Shown here piece by piece: positions 16,713-25,598 of a DNA stretch of 64,000 nt. This stretch comes from Gammaproteobacteria bacterium. GTDB lineage: Bacteria > Pseudomonadota > Gammaproteobacteria > Pseudomonadales > Azotimanducaceae. The translations under genes and the position numbers were made by a program. A model generated the notes under the pieces. That model made no database searches, was not told the DNA's origin, and saw only the letters and a program-made list of their open reading frames with translations. Position 1 is the stretch's first letter, and the number at the start of each line of letters is the position of its first letter. The stretch covers positions 1 to 64,000 of the forward strand of contig VXYL01000070.1 of the NCBI GenBank assembly GCA_009846005.1. The letters are read 5' to 3'.

Positions 16713-17687
16713 CTACCGCAAGGCGATAGTGCGGATCGAAGGACTCGACGCCGACCGCGTCCCGGCGGACTGTGCCGTGGCGCCGTGGACGCGCTCCTGC
16801 ATCATCGCCATCGCCGTGATCGTCGCCTGTACCGCATCGAGATGGCGGGCCTGGGCGTACTCGCGGTACAGCGGATCGTTTTGCACGAGCACGCAGTTCT
16901 TCCGACGACCATCCTCGGGACGGTCGCAACGGAAACGTGCCTCGCGACCGAAGTTGTTGCCGGCGTCCCCATAGCGACCGAAATCCTCGGGATCCTCGTT
17001 GAGTTCCCAAAACGCCTCCCAACTCACCGGCAGGCCGGGAATCGAATCGGTCACCGAGCTGATCGTGCGTTCCGCAGTGGTGGCGAGGAGATTGTCAAAT
17101 CCCAAGTCGGTACTGCGGATCGCCGAGCAATCCTCGCCGAGCGCCGCGGCCACGCCTTCAGCATCCACCGGGAAGGCGTTGAAACGGTCCGATACGCTGA
17201 ACCGCCACCAGCGTGCCGTGTAGACGGGCACGACGTGTACCGGCGTGGTCGCGTCCTGCACGTAGTTGATGATGCGACCCAGGTTCGTAAAGCGACGACT
17301 TAAGTCACGGGCCTCCTCCAATCGCCGCAACGTGTTCCGATAGTGGTTGTGCATCCGGGTGTCGAGTATCCACAGGAACTTCGCCGACGACTTGCCTCCG
17401 CGGTTGTAGTAGTTCCAGCGGAACATCCGCCGCCACCACGCCGCGTCCGCCTGGTTCGCATTGGCGATGGCGATGTAGCGCACTTCCAGCGGCGTCAGGG
17501 TCGCCAGGTGCGTGTCCTCCGCACACTGGTTGTACTGCCGCGCGGCAATGAAGGTCAGTTCCTGGTGAATATCGCCTTCGTAGGCAATAGGAGAAACTGC
17601 CACCAGGGCCGCAGCGACGAACATAACGCCGAACGTTGGTCTGACTCGCAATATGGGCAACTGATCGATCCGAACGCGGGCAACCAT
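16713..17687 (-). CDS. Secreted phospholipase C / S1-P1 nuclease-like protein
   Basis: A 324-residue protein with a basic N-terminus and signal peptide (about residues 1-32, 'VRPTFGVMFVAAALVAVSPIA'). After it come 'EGDIHQELTFIAARQYNQC' and 'NLGRIINYVQDATTPVHVVPVY' near residue 150. The pattern 'LG..xxYVQDxTTPxH' resembles the D-x3-PxH zinc-binding helix of phospholipase C and P1 nuclease zinc enzymes. The fit is partial and no full ligand set was assigned, so the family is tentative. ATG 17687 was chosen since it directly precedes the signal peptide; an open frame to 17906 lacks one. Divergent from the alcohol dehydrogenase. Confidence 0.55.
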   Translation of the reverse strand: MVARVRIDQLPILRVRPTFGVMFVAAALVAVSPIAYEGDIHQELTFIAARQYNQCAEDTHLATLTPLEVRYIAIANANQADAAWWRRMFRWNYYNRGGKSSAKFLWILDTRMHNHYRNTLRRLEEARDLSRRFTNLGRIINYVQDATTPVHVVPVYTARWWRFSVSDRFNAFPVDAEGVAAALGEDCSAIRSTDLGFDNLLATTAERTISSVTDSIPGLPVSWEAFWELNEDPEDFGRYGDAGNNFGREARFRCDRPEDGRRKNCVLVQNDPLYREYAQARHLDAVQATITAMAMMQERVHGATAQSAGTRSASSPSIRTIALR

Positions 17688-17811
17688 GTCACTCCACGAG
17701 GGCGAACGCAAGGCAAACGGACGGTAGTGGATGCGCCCAAAGGCGATAGTCGGTGCACCTAGCGGGACGGTACACTCAAACGTCCTTGGGGTCGCAACGA
17801 AAGAGGTTTCC

Positions 17812-18894
17812 ATGAAGGCCGCAGTCCTGCGCGAAGTGAACCAGCCGCTGGCTATCGAAAACCTGAGCACGGGCGACCCCGGGCCGCGGGAAGTGCTCGT
17901 GCGCACCGCGGCGGCCGGCGTGTGCCATTCGGACCTGCACTTCCAGAACGGCGCCTATCCCTACCCGCTGCCAGCGGTTCTCGGCCACGAGTCCGCCGGC
18001 GTGGTGGAGGCGGTGGGATCGGACGTTCACTACGTCAAACCGGGCGATCACGTCATCACCTGCCTGTCGGCGTTCTGCGGCCACTGCGAATACTGCCTGA
18101 CGGGCCGCATGGTGCTGTGCAACGAGCCGGAACTGTCACGCGATATCGGCGAACCGCCGCGCCTATCGTCACACGGCGAGACGATCAACCAGTTCCTGCA
18201 CCTGTCGTCGTTCGCCGAGGAGATGCTCGTGCACGAACACGCGCTGGCCAAGATCCGCGACGACATGCCCTTGGATCGCGCCGCGCTGATCGGCTGCGGC
18301 GTCACGACCGGCGTCGGCGCGGTAATTCACACGGCGTCAATCGAGCCAGGTTCCACTGTGGCCGTGATCGGCTGCGGCGGCGTCGGACTGTCGTGCATCA
18401 ACGGCGCGGAAATCGCCGGGGCGGGACGCATCATCGCCATCGACACCGTCGCGTCGAAACTTGAACTCGCTCGAACTTTCGGTGCCACCGACGTCATCAA
18501 TGCCGCCGAAGAGGATCCCATCGGCATGGTGCGCGAGTTAACCGGCGGCGGCGTGCACTATTCGTTCGAAGCGATCGGCTTGAAGACCACCACCGAGCAG
18601 GCGTTCAAGATGATCCGGAACGGCGGCACGGCGACGGTCATCGGCATGATCCCGGTCGGTACGATGGTGGAGATCCACGGCCCCGAGTTCCTGCGCGAAA
18701 AGACCCTGCAGGGATCGAGCATGGGATCCAACCGGTTTCGGGTCGACATGCCCCGGTTCGTGGACTTCTACCTCGCCGGCAAGCTGCACCTCGACGAGAT
18801 GATCTCGGGTCGGATCCGCCTCGAAGACGTCAACGATGCGCTCGACGCCCTAGAAACCGGCGAGGTTGCCCGCAACGTCATCATGTTCGACTGA
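17812..18894 (+). CDS. Zinc-dependent alcohol dehydrogenase
   Basis: A 360-residue medium-chain dehydrogenase. Catalytic zinc ligands are Cys38 ('GVCHSDLH') and His59-Glu60 ('LGHES'). The structural zinc site is Cys89, 92, 95 and 103. The NAD site is 'VAVIGCGGVGLSCINGAEIAG' near residue 185. The 'GCGVTTGVGAVIHTASIEPG' segment puts it with class III-type and NDMA/mycothiol-like dehydrogenases that oxidise alcohols or hydroxymethyl thiols. AAAGAGG lies 5 bases before the ATG. No operon partner; convergent with the protease gene. Confidence 0.9.
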   Translation: MKAAVLREVNQPLAIENLSTGDPGPREVLVRTAAAGVCHSDLHFQNGAYPYPLPAVLGHESAGVVEAVGSDVHYVKPGDHVITCLSAFCGHCEYCLTGRMVLCNEPELSRDIGEPPRLSSHGETINQFLHLSSFAEEMLVHEHALAKIRDDMPLDRAALIGCGVTTGVGAVIHTASIEPGSTVAVIGCGGVGLSCINGAEIAGAGRIIAIDTVASKLELARTFGATDVINAAEEDPIGMVRELTGGGVHYSFEAIGLKTTTEQAFKMIRNGGTATVIGMIPVGTMVEIHGPEFLREKTLQGSSMGSNRFRVDMPRFVDFYLAGKLHLDEMISGRIRLEDVNDALDALETGEVARNVIMFD

Positions 18895-18913
18895 GCGTCG
18901 GGACGAGCGACCG

Positions 18914-18930
18914 CGCGCCCTTCGGGCGCG
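18914..18930. terminator. Terminator-like hairpin
   Basis: In the 62-base gap between the convergent dehydrogenase and protease genes, CGCGCCC, TTC, GGGCGCG forms a perfect 7-base-pair stem with a 3-base loop. There is no T-run on either side, so it would be a weak or Rho-assisted bidirectional terminator. Confidence 0.4.
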
Positions 18931-18956
18931 ATGGGTCGACGCTACGACCGACCAGG

Positions 18957-20300
18957 TCAGAACCTCAGGTCGCCGAAGCGGTCGGCGCGGCGCAGGCGCA
19001 CCACGGCGCGTTGCACGCCCCCGATGCTGCGCGCCAGTTCACCGATATGCCGCGTCGTGACGTTGTTGACGGCCAGTATAGTGTCCCCTGCTCGAAACCC
19101 CGTCTGCCAGGCCGGCGAGTCTCGGTCGATGCTGCTGACGTAGACCCCGACCGGCACGTCTTCAAGGAACGTGTCCGTGAGCACCGTGCCGTCCAAGCGC
19201 TCATGGATACGCGCGCCGGCAACGGACCAGTTCCGCTCGATGGAGACCGCCAGGCGCATCTCTCGACGACCACGGACGATCTCCACCTCGAGTTCGTCCC
19301 CGACCATCGTGATGGCTTCCTGTTGACCGTAGTCGGCTGGCCGGTCCATGGCCCGGCCATCGACGCGGGCAAGGATGTCGCCCGGCTGAATCCCGGCAGT
19401 GTCCGCCGCACTGCCCGGCACGACCTCCGTCACGACGAGGCCTGCCGTCGCAGCCAAGCCGTGCAAGTCCGCCAGCTTCGGGTTCAGCGCCGCCACGGTC
19501 ATGCCGATTCGGCCTCGTTGCACGACCCCGTGTTCGATGAGTTCGCCCATGATGGCGGCGACCAAATCGCTAGGTATCGCGAATCCGATGCCGACGTTGC
19601 CGCCCGACGGGGCGACGATCGCGGTGTTGATGCCGACCAGCCGGCCATTCAAGTCGACCAGCGCGCCTCCGGAATTGCCGGGGTTGATGGAGGCGTCCGT
19701 TTGGATGTAGTTTTCGTAGCCTTCGATGCCGAGCCCGCTTCGGCCCAAGGCGCTGACGATTCCGGAGGTCACGGTCTGCTGCAGCCCGAACGGGTTGCCG
19801 ATGGCGACGACGAAGTCCCCAACGCGCAACTCCTGCGAGTCGGCGAAGGCGAGTTCCGTGAGGTGGTCAGCGCCTATCCTCAGTACCGCCAGGTCCACTG
19901 GCGCGTCGACACCCACTAGCGTTGCAGGATACCCCCGGCCGTCGGACAGCGTAACGTGGATCTCGTGCGCACCGTCTACGAGATGGTGGTTGGTCACGAT
20001 GTAGCCTGCCCTTGCATCGACAACGACGCCCGAGCCGGCGCTCTGGGCCCGGCGCCTTTCCTGGGGCTCGGCAGGGTAGCGGAAGAAGCGGCGGAAGAAC
20101 GGGTCGCGCATCAAGGGGCTGTGGTAGGTGCGCACCCGGGCGAAGGTCGCCACGTTCACCACGCCCGCCGTGGTGCGCTCCAGCATCGGCGCCAGGCTCG
20201 GCAGTTCCTGCCCATCGACGGTTTCCGGTAGCGCGGCATGAGCCGCCCAGGTCAACAGGATTGGCGCAAGGGCTGCTAGCCCTCGCCCACCTGCAAGCAC
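18957..20300 (-). CDS. HtrA/DegP-type periplasmic serine protease
   Basis: A protease with a signal peptide, trypsin-like domain and two PDZ domains (about 447 residues from GTG 20300). The catalytic triad is His106 ('VTNHHLVDGA'), Asp136 ('APVDLAVLRIG') and Ser210 ('NPGNSGGALVDL'). PDZ1 covers 'VVTEVVPGSAADTAGIQPGDIL', PDZ2 ends the protein. It acts in envelope protein quality control. The start is uncertain: the frame is open to an ATG at 20420, but that extension runs through the palindromic repeat at 20311-20337 and puts about 40 non-conserved residues before the signal peptide. GTG 20300 or TTG 20303 is more likely. Confidence 0.85.
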   Translation of the reverse strand: MLAGGRGLAALAPILLTWAAHAALPETVDGQELPSLAPMLERTTAGVVNVATFARVRTYHSPLMRDPFFRRFFRYPAEPQERRRAQSAGSGVVVDARAGYIVTNHHLVDGAHEIHVTLSDGRGYPATLVGVDAPVDLAVLRIGADHLTELAFADSQELRVGDFVVAIGNPFGLQQTVTSGIVSALGRSGLGIEGYENYIQTDASINPGNSGGALVDLNGRLVGINTAIVAPSGGNVGIGFAIPSDLVAAIMGELIEHGVVQRGRIGMTVAALNPKLADLHGLAATAGLVVTEVVPGSAADTAGIQPGDILARVDGRAMDRPADYGQQEAITMVGDELEVEIVRGRREMRLAVSIERNWSVAGARIHERLDGTVLTDTFLEDVPVGVYVSSIDRDSPAWQTGFRAGDTILAVNNVTTRHIGELARSIGGVQRAVVRLRRADRFGDLRF

Positions 20301-20310
20301 CAAAGGCGCT

Positions 20311-20337
20311 GTAGGGGACGGGCTTGTCCCGTCCCGT
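20311..20337. repeat. Palindromic repeat, module B
   Basis: The 27-base module 'GTAGGGGACGGGC', TTGT, CCCGTCCCGT is identical here to 12395-12421. It lies just upstream of the chosen protease start. A decayed module A-like sequence ('GTTAGGGTCGCCCC') follows at about 20391-20404. Read in the protease frame the copy encodes DGTSPSPT, a peptide common where such repeats are translated. Confidence 0.8.
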
Positions 20338-20444
20338 CGCCTAGGTGACCAACTACTCAGGTGCGTGCGATCGCCCGCGCTCACGTGCGCGTTAGGGTCG
20401 CCCCTTCGGTTTCTTGTCATCCTTTTCTAGTCGACAAGTGGTAC

Positions 20445-20519
20445 TGGAGCGGGCGATGGGAGTCGAACCCACGTCTCCAGCTTGGGAAGCTGAGGTAATG
20501 ACCGTTATACGACGCCCGC
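20445..20519 (-). tRNA. tRNA-Gly (anticodon CCC)
   Basis: On the minus strand a full cloverleaf can be folded: acceptor stem GCGGGCG pairs with CGCCCGC, the D-arm contains GTATAACGGTCATTAC, the anticodon loop is TTCCCAA (anticodon CCC, reading GGG), and the T-arm is 'GTGGGTTCGACTCCCAT'. The discriminator base is U as expected for glycine, and CCA is encoded (20445-20447). It is a single tRNA with no integrase or repeated 3' end nearby, so no sign of an integrated element. Confidence 0.93.
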
Positions 20520-20596
20520 GCGCGCCGAATTATGGCACAGTGTCCCGAAACCAACGGTGCCAAGTAGGGGTGCCGTCCGAATACGGGAGGGGAATC

Positions 20597-21541
20597 ATGA
20601 ATCGGCATTCGCTGAACGGCACATTCGTCCGCCAGGCAATTCTGCTGGCCGTTGGGCTCGCGCTATCCATCGGGACCTACGCTGGCGAACGGAACCTCGC
20701 GATCGTCGAACCTAGCGCAGTCGGGATGAACGCCGAGGGCTTGGGCAAACTCGGCGCCGCGATGCAGGGATTCGTCGACCGGGGCGAACTGGCCGGCGTG
20801 GTCACGGTCGTCGCCCGGCACGGCAAGATCGCACACTTCGAGACGTACGGCATGCAGGATGTCGAGACCGGAGTGCCGATGGCCAAGGACACCATATTCC
20901 GCATCTACTCGATGACCAAGCCGATCGCCGGGGTGGCACTGATGACGTTCTACGAGGAGGGCCGGTTCGACCTCGACGATCCGGTCGCGAAATTCATTCC
21001 CGAGTTCGCCGATCTCAAGGTGGCCAAAGAGCCCGGTCCCGACGGACAACCCGTCGTCGAGGATGCGAACCACCCGATGACCATCCGCGAACTGGTGAGC
21101 CACACCGCCGGACTGACCTACGGCTTCTTCTCCCGCTCCCAGGTCGACACCCTTTACGTGCGAGCCAACGTTCTCGACCGCAACTCGACCCTGAAGGACA
21201 TGGTTGGGAAACTGGGCGGGATTCCGCTGCGCCAGCAACCCGGCTCCGCCTGGCACTACAGCGTCGCCGTCGACGTACAGGGCTACCTTGTGGAAGTGCT
21301 CGCCGGCAAGCCGTTTGACGAAGTGCTGAAGGAGCGCATCTTCGACCCGCTCGGCATGATGGACACCGCGTTCTGGATCAAGCCCGAGGACGAACCGCGG
21401 ACCGCCACCATGTACCAGCAACGCCGCGGCGGCGAACTCGCACCCAGCCCATCCCGGGAGTACTTCACCAAGCCGGCGTTGTTCTCCGGCGGCGGCGGGC
21501 TGGTGTCGACGGCGATGGACTACACGCGCTTCGCGGAATGA
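20597..21541 (+). CDS. Beta-lactamase-family serine hydrolase, N-terminal part (frameshifted gene)
   Basis: A 314-residue product holding the signal peptide (about 1-30) and most of a class C beta-lactamase/esterase fold: active-site Ser105 and Lys108 in 'YSMTKPIAG', then 'LVSHTAGLTYGF' and 'WHYSVAVDVQGYLVE' (Tyr motif). It stops abruptly after 'SGGGGLVSTAMDYTRFAE', where relatives continue. The continuation 'MMLNGGQLEGVRIL' is present in another frame from 21538, so one base appears lost in the GAATGATG around 21536-21543. Either the gene is a recent pseudogene, or the assembly has an error, or the two parts are made separately through the ATGA stop/restart. GGGAGGGG lies upstream of the ATG. 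Confidence 0.85.
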   Translation: MNRHSLNGTFVRQAILLAVGLALSIGTYAGERNLAIVEPSAVGMNAEGLGKLGAAMQGFVDRGELAGVVTVVARHGKIAHFETYGMQDVETGVPMAKDTIFRIYSMTKPIAGVALMTFYEEGRFDLDDPVAKFIPEFADLKVAKEPGPDGQPVVEDANHPMTIRELVSHTAGLTYGFFSRSQVDTLYVRANVLDRNSTLKDMVGKLGGIPLRQQPGSAWHYSVAVDVQGYLVEVLAGKPFDEVLKERIFDPLGMMDTAFWIKPEDEPRTATMYQQRRGGELAPSPSREYFTKPALFSGGGGLVSTAMDYTRFAE

Positions 21542-21897
21542 TGCTGAACGGCGGCCAACTCGAGGGCGTGCGGATCTTGAAGCCCGAGACCGTCAAGCTC
21601 ATGCACACCAACCAGCTACCCGACGGCATCGACTTCATCAATCCCATGATCGGCAACCCCGGCAATACCTTCGGGATCGACGTCGCCATCGTGGCAGCCC
21701 CGGACGGCGAGTCGGACCACCCGTTGGCCAAGGGCGAGTACTGGTGGTACGGCGCCGGCGGCACGTGGTTCGGCGTCAACCCGGTGCAGGACCTCATCGT
21801 CGTCGGAATGATCCAGAAGTTCGGCGTGCCGGGCCCCAAGGAAGTCCGCGTCACCAGCAAGCGGTTGGCCTACGAGGCGATCACCGACCCCGGTTGA
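21538..21897 (+). CDS. Beta-lactamase-family serine hydrolase, C-terminal part (frameshifted gene)
   Basis: A 119-residue open frame that continues the hydrolase truncated at 21541. It begins with the expected helix 'MMLNGGQLEGVRILKPETV' and contains 'YWWYGAGGTWFGVNPVQDL', the equivalent of the third active-site motif (KTG/HxG region) of class C-like hydrolases, so neither part alone should form a complete active site. The ATG overlaps the upstream stop as ATGA, which would allow coupled re-initiation. The carboxylesterase ATG follows 2 bases after its stop, so the three frames are probably cotranscribed. Confidence 0.75.
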   Translation: MMLNGGQLEGVRILKPETVKLMHTNQLPDGIDFINPMIGNPGNTFGIDVAIVAAPDGESDHPLAKGEYWWYGAGGTWFGVNPVQDLIVVGMIQKFGVPGPKEVRVTSKRLAYEAITDPG

Positions 21898-21899
21898 AC

Positions 21900-23516
21900 A
21901 TGAGCGGGCGTTGCACCGGCCTCGCCTTCGCTGCAGCAATGGCCGGGGTCTTGGCTTGGAGTGCCGATGATCTGAACTACGTGGGTACGCCGGTGCTCGC
22001 CAGCACCGGCACCGAGGTGCTGCGCTTCAGCGGCATTCGCTTTGCACAGGCACCTGTCGGCGATCGGCGATGGCGGGCACCGCGAGCCGTCGTCGACGCC
22101 ATGCCCGACGTCCACATCGATGCAACGAAGTGGCCCCCGGCCTGCGTGCAGGACGAGGGCAACGTCGAATGGTACCGAGGCGTCGCCGCAGCCTTTGGGC
22201 AGCCTGCCGACGTCGTGCCGTCGCTTCCCGATGTGGCCGAGGACTGTCTGTTCCTGAACGTCTGGACACCCGATGTGGACGGGCAGTTGCCGGTGATGGT
22301 GTGGATTCACGGCGGCGCCAACGTGAACGGCTGGTCTTTCGAGCCGAACTACCGAGGGCGGGAGTTGGCGGCCTTGGGCGCGGTGATGGTGTCGATCCAG
22401 TATCGGCTCGGCGTATTCGGTTTCCTTGCCCACCCGGAGCTCAGCGCCGAGTCGCCCAACGGGTCATCGGGCAACTACGGGATTCTGGACCAGATCGAGG
22501 CCTTGCGCTGGATCCGCGCCAACATCCATCGGTTCGGCGGCGACCCCGGTAACGTCACCGTGTTCGGCGAATCGGCCGGCGCCGGCGACATCGCGTACCT
22601 GCTGCTGTCGCCTCTCTCCCGGCGCCTCTTCCACCGGGCCATCTCCCAAAGCGGCGGCTGGCCCGCCAACCAGCGCCGGACGCTCGCGGAAAACGAAGCC
22701 CTGGGCGTGGACTTTCTAAGGCGCGCGAATGCCGCAGGCATCGACGAACTCCGTCGCCTGCCGGCCCAAGCGCTGCTCGCCGCCGCCAAGGAACACTTCA
22801 AGCGCGACTACGACGATCCGCCAGTGGACGGCTGGCTGCTCCCCGGACCGCCAGCCGATCTTCTCGCCCGCAAGGCGTTCGAACCACGTCCCGTGATGTT
22901 CGGCTTCAATGCCGACGAGTTTTTGATGTACGTCGGCAAGCCAACACCCGAACGCTGGCAGCAGGCGCTCGAGACACTGTCGAACCCGGATCCGGTCGAT
23001 GAGCTTCTAGGCGAACTGCCGATTCCGCAACGACTCGATGAGCTTGAGTCGGCTACGCAATTCACCTGCCCGAGCGTCACGCTTGCCGACGGCTTCGCAG
23101 CAGGCGGCGCTCCTGCATACGTGTACCGCTTCGAGCGGATACGGGCGGGCGATCACGGAATCGGCGCCTACCACGGGGCCGAGATTCCGTACGTGTTCGA
23201 CACCCACGACGCCTGGCTGCCGACCGACATGATCGACCGCGAGCTCACGCGACGCATGATGGGCTATTGGCTCAGCTTTGCCGCCACGGGCGATCCCAAC
23301 CACGACGACGCGCCCGTCTGGCCGCGGTGGAACGACCACGCCCGGGTTCTTTCGTTGGCCGAGGGAATTCGATCAGAGGCATTCGACGGCCGCCTTTGCT
23401 CGCTGATCGCGAGGTCTACGGATTTCGTAGCGCGACCACCCGGCCTGCAAGGCTCCCTTTGCACGCTTCGCAGCCGGGGTCGCCACCAGGCCGCCGGTGG
23501 TCAGACCTCCTTGTAG
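21900..23516 (+). CDS. Type B carboxylesterase
   Basis: A 538-residue alpha/beta hydrolase of the cholinesterase/carboxylesterase B family. Visible are 'FSGIRFAQAPVGDRRW' near residue 43, 'EDCLFLNVWTP' near 114, the oxyanion 'VWIHGGANVNGW' near 133, catalytic Ser in 'VFGESAGAGDIAYLLLSP' near 222, the acidic residue in 'FNADEF' near 339 and the catalytic His in 'AYHGAEIPYVF' near 424. A weak hydrophobic N-terminus may be a signal peptide. The ATG is 2 bases after the hydrolase fragment stop, so two ester/amide hydrolases are paired. Its 3' end overlaps the convergent small-subunit gene by 16 bases. Confidence 0.88.
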   Translation: MSGRCTGLAFAAAMAGVLAWSADDLNYVGTPVLASTGTEVLRFSGIRFAQAPVGDRRWRAPRAVVDAMPDVHIDATKWPPACVQDEGNVEWYRGVAAAFGQPADVVPSLPDVAEDCLFLNVWTPDVDGQLPVMVWIHGGANVNGWSFEPNYRGRELAALGAVMVSIQYRLGVFGFLAHPELSAESPNGSSGNYGILDQIEALRWIRANIHRFGGDPGNVTVFGESAGAGDIAYLLLSPLSRRLFHRAISQSGGWPANQRRTLAENEALGVDFLRRANAAGIDELRRLPAQALLAAAKEHFKRDYDDPPVDGWLLPGPPADLLARKAFEPRPVMFGFNADEFLMYVGKPTPERWQQALETLSNPDPVDELLGELPIPQRLDELESATQFTCPSVTLADGFAAGGAPAYVYRFERIRAGDHGIGAYHGAEIPYVFDTHDAWLPTDMIDRELTRRMMGYWLSFAATGDPNHDDAPVWPRWNDHARVLSLAEGIRSEAFDGRLCSLIARSTDFVARPPGLQGSLCTLRSRGRHQAAGGQTSL

Positions 23517-23971
23517 ATCCTGCCGCGTTGTCTGACGGGTTCGAGCAGCGACCAGTCGCCCCGGGGAACCTCGAACCCGTCCGGGTAGGGCGAGCGGGGC
23601 ACCATGCCGAGCGATCGCATTACGCGGTCGTCGCGGTAGTAACACTGGGCGGTGATCGTGACCAGGGTTCCGACGCCGGCGAATCGGGAACGGCTCAAGT
23701 CGCTGGCGATTGTCGCGCGCGTGGCGGCGTCCAGGTCGGTGTACGCGGCGTCATACCGCGTGGCGGCTGTTGACTCGATCTGACTCAGAGCACTGGCGAC
23801 AGCCGCGTGGTAGGGACGCGCGGTGGCGAGAATGTCGGCAGCGATGGCGGGATCATCCGCCCCCGGCGTCCCGAACTCGGCGCTCGCTGGAATCACGGCA
23901 CCGACCAGGGCGAGAAGCGTGCGCTGCTCGTCGGCCGTGAAAGGGTTGTCGGTGGCAATCGTGGCGGGCAT
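23501..23971 (-). CDS. GMC oxidoreductase small subunit (gluconate 2-dehydrogenase subunit 3-like)
   Basis: A 156-residue protein starting 'NPFTADEQRTLLALVGAVIPAS' and ending 'SPYPDGFEVPRGDWSLLEPVRQRG'. This matches the small gamma-type subunit that accompanies flavin GMC dehydrogenases. In well-studied relatives it carries a Tat signal and exports the complex; no Tat or Sec signal is visible here, so the complex may stay cytoplasmic. It lies 4 bases after the large-subunit stop. Confidence 0.78.
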   Translation of the reverse strand: MPATIATDNPFTADEQRTLLALVGAVIPASAEFGTPGADDPAIAADILATARPYHAAVASALSQIESTAATRYDAAYTDLDAATRATIASDLSRSRFAGVGTLVTITAQCYYRDDRVMRSLGMVPRSPYPDGFEVPRGDWSLLEPVRQRGRIYKEV

Positions 23972-23975
23972 GGAC

Positions 23976-25574
23976 TCAGTCGAACAAATCGGCGAGGCGT
24001 TTCTTCATCGAGTCGGCGATGTAGAGCGCAAGCGCCTGGATGGTGCGGGTGGGGTTCACGCCGGCGGAGGTCACGAAGATGCTGCCGTCGACGATGAACA
24101 GGTTCTTGACGTCGTGCGAGCGGCCCCAGTCGTTGACCACTGAACGTTCCGGATCCGTGCCCATGCGCGCGGTCCCCATGAGATGCCAGCCGCCGACGCC
24201 GATGGGAGCCTCGGTGATCACATCCTTGGCCCCCGCCGCCGTCAGCACCTCCGTCGCCCGGGCGACGGCATGGTCGAGCATGCGCCGGCTGTTCTCGGAT
24301 AGCGTGTAGTCGATCTTCGGGGCCGGGATGCCATGCCCGTCCGTGAGTTCCGGATCCAACGTCACCGTGTTGTGTTCTTCCGGCAGATCCTCGCAGATAC
24401 CCACCATGCCGGCGATGCGGCTGAAGAGTTGCCGGTAGGCCTCGTGGTGGCCCTCGCCGAAGGGAATGCGCCCGCTGAACATGCCCGTGAGCGCCGTCGC
24501 GACGGGGCCTCGGCCCCGGTTGATCTCGTAGGTATAGCCGCGAACGAAACCACGACTTGGGTCGGTTTCGTAGAACTCCTGGCTCCAGATGCACACACCC
24601 GGTCCGCGATAGCCGTCGAGGGGCTCGTCGAAGATTCCCTGGATCGACGCGTAGGGGTGGAACATCAGGTTCTTGCCGACGAGACCGCTCGTGTTGGCGA
24701 TGCCGTCGGGAAACCGTCCCGAGGTCGAGTTCAGCAGCAACCGGGGGGTGCCGACGCCGTTGCAGGCGACGATGACGACCTCCGCAGGTTGAAAGCGCTC
24801 GACGCCGTCGCGATCGAAATACACGACCCCAGAGGCCATGCCGTTGCCGTTGGTGGTGATCTCCCGCACGCGGCAGCGGGTTCGGACCTCGACGCCGGCC
24901 CGCACGGCGTGAGGCCAATAGGTGATGTCGGTGCTGGCCTTCGCGCCCTGGGCGCAGCCGCTGCTGCAGGCCCCGAGGTTGATGCACTTGTCGCGGCCGT
25001 CGTAGGTCTCGGTGGCGATGGCCGTGTCCGAAGGCCACCAATGCCAGCCGAGCTCGTTGAAGCCCTTCGCGATGGCCGTGCCGGCCCTGCCGAGGGGAAC
25101 GGGAGGCATGACCGACGCCTTCGGCGGATACGCCGGATCCCCGGCGAGGCCCGACACGCCCATCATGCGGTCGTTCTCCGCATAGTAGGGTTCGAGCGTG
25201 CGGTAGTCGATGGGCCAGTCGTCGGCGACGCCGTCCAGGGTCCTGACGCGGAAATCGGAGGGGTGGAAGCGCGGGAAATGGCCCGCATAGAGAATCGTGC
25301 TGCCGCCGACGGCGTTGAAGTTGGCGACGGAGATCGGCGAGTTGGCATCGTTGACGGGATAGTCCGTCTCGCGCTTGCGCCGGTTCGGCGAGATGCTCAT
25401 GTCGCTGAACGCTCGCGCTTCCCAGTCCCGGCCCGCGCTCGGATACTCGGTCGGATTCATCCAGTCGCCTTGCTCCAGGCAGACGATGCGCATGCGGGTC
25501 TCGGCAAGGCTCCACGCCACGGCGGCACCGGATGCGCCGGCGCCCACGATCAGGACATCTACCGGATCGGTCAT
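23976..25574 (-). CDS. GMC-family FAD oxidoreductase
   Basis: A 532-residue flavoprotein of the glucose-methanol-choline family. The FAD-binding 'VLIVGAGASGAAVAWSLAE' opens the protein. 'NFNAVGGSTILYAGHFPRF' near residue 88 is the GGS loop, three cysteines lie in 'CINLGACSSGCAQGAKAST' near 196, and 'GGWHLMGTARMG' near 465 and 'DVKNLFIVDGSIFVTSAGVNPTRTI' near 490 are the C-terminal signatures, including the catalytic His region. It probably oxidises a sugar or alcohol group together with the small subunit encoded immediately downstream. The electron acceptor (cytochrome) gene is not adjacent. Confidence 0.9.
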   Translation of the reverse strand: MTDPVDVLIVGAGASGAAVAWSLAETRMRIVCLEQGDWMNPTEYPSAGRDWEARAFSDMSISPNRRKRETDYPVNDANSPISVANFNAVGGSTILYAGHFPRFHPSDFRVRTLDGVADDWPIDYRTLEPYYAENDRMMGVSGLAGDPAYPPKASVMPPVPLGRAGTAIAKGFNELGWHWWPSDTAIATETYDGRDKCINLGACSSGCAQGAKASTDITYWPHAVRAGVEVRTRCRVREITTNGNGMASGVVYFDRDGVERFQPAEVVIVACNGVGTPRLLLNSTSGRFPDGIANTSGLVGKNLMFHPYASIQGIFDEPLDGYRGPGVCIWSQEFYETDPSRGFVRGYTYEINRGRGPVATALTGMFSGRIPFGEGHHEAYRQLFSRIAGMVGICEDLPEEHNTVTLDPELTDGHGIPAPKIDYTLSENSRRMLDHAVARATEVLTAAGAKDVITEAPIGVGGWHLMGTARMGTDPERSVVNDWGRSHDVKNLFIVDGSIFVTSAGVNPTRTIQALALYIADSMKKRLADLFD

Positions 25575-25598
25575 CGGCGCAACGTCCGGCCAACGGAT

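Noticed and set aside
20445-20600. tRNA-Gly as an integration site for a genomic island
   Set aside because: No integrase, no duplicated tRNA 3' end and no change of gene type at the tRNA.
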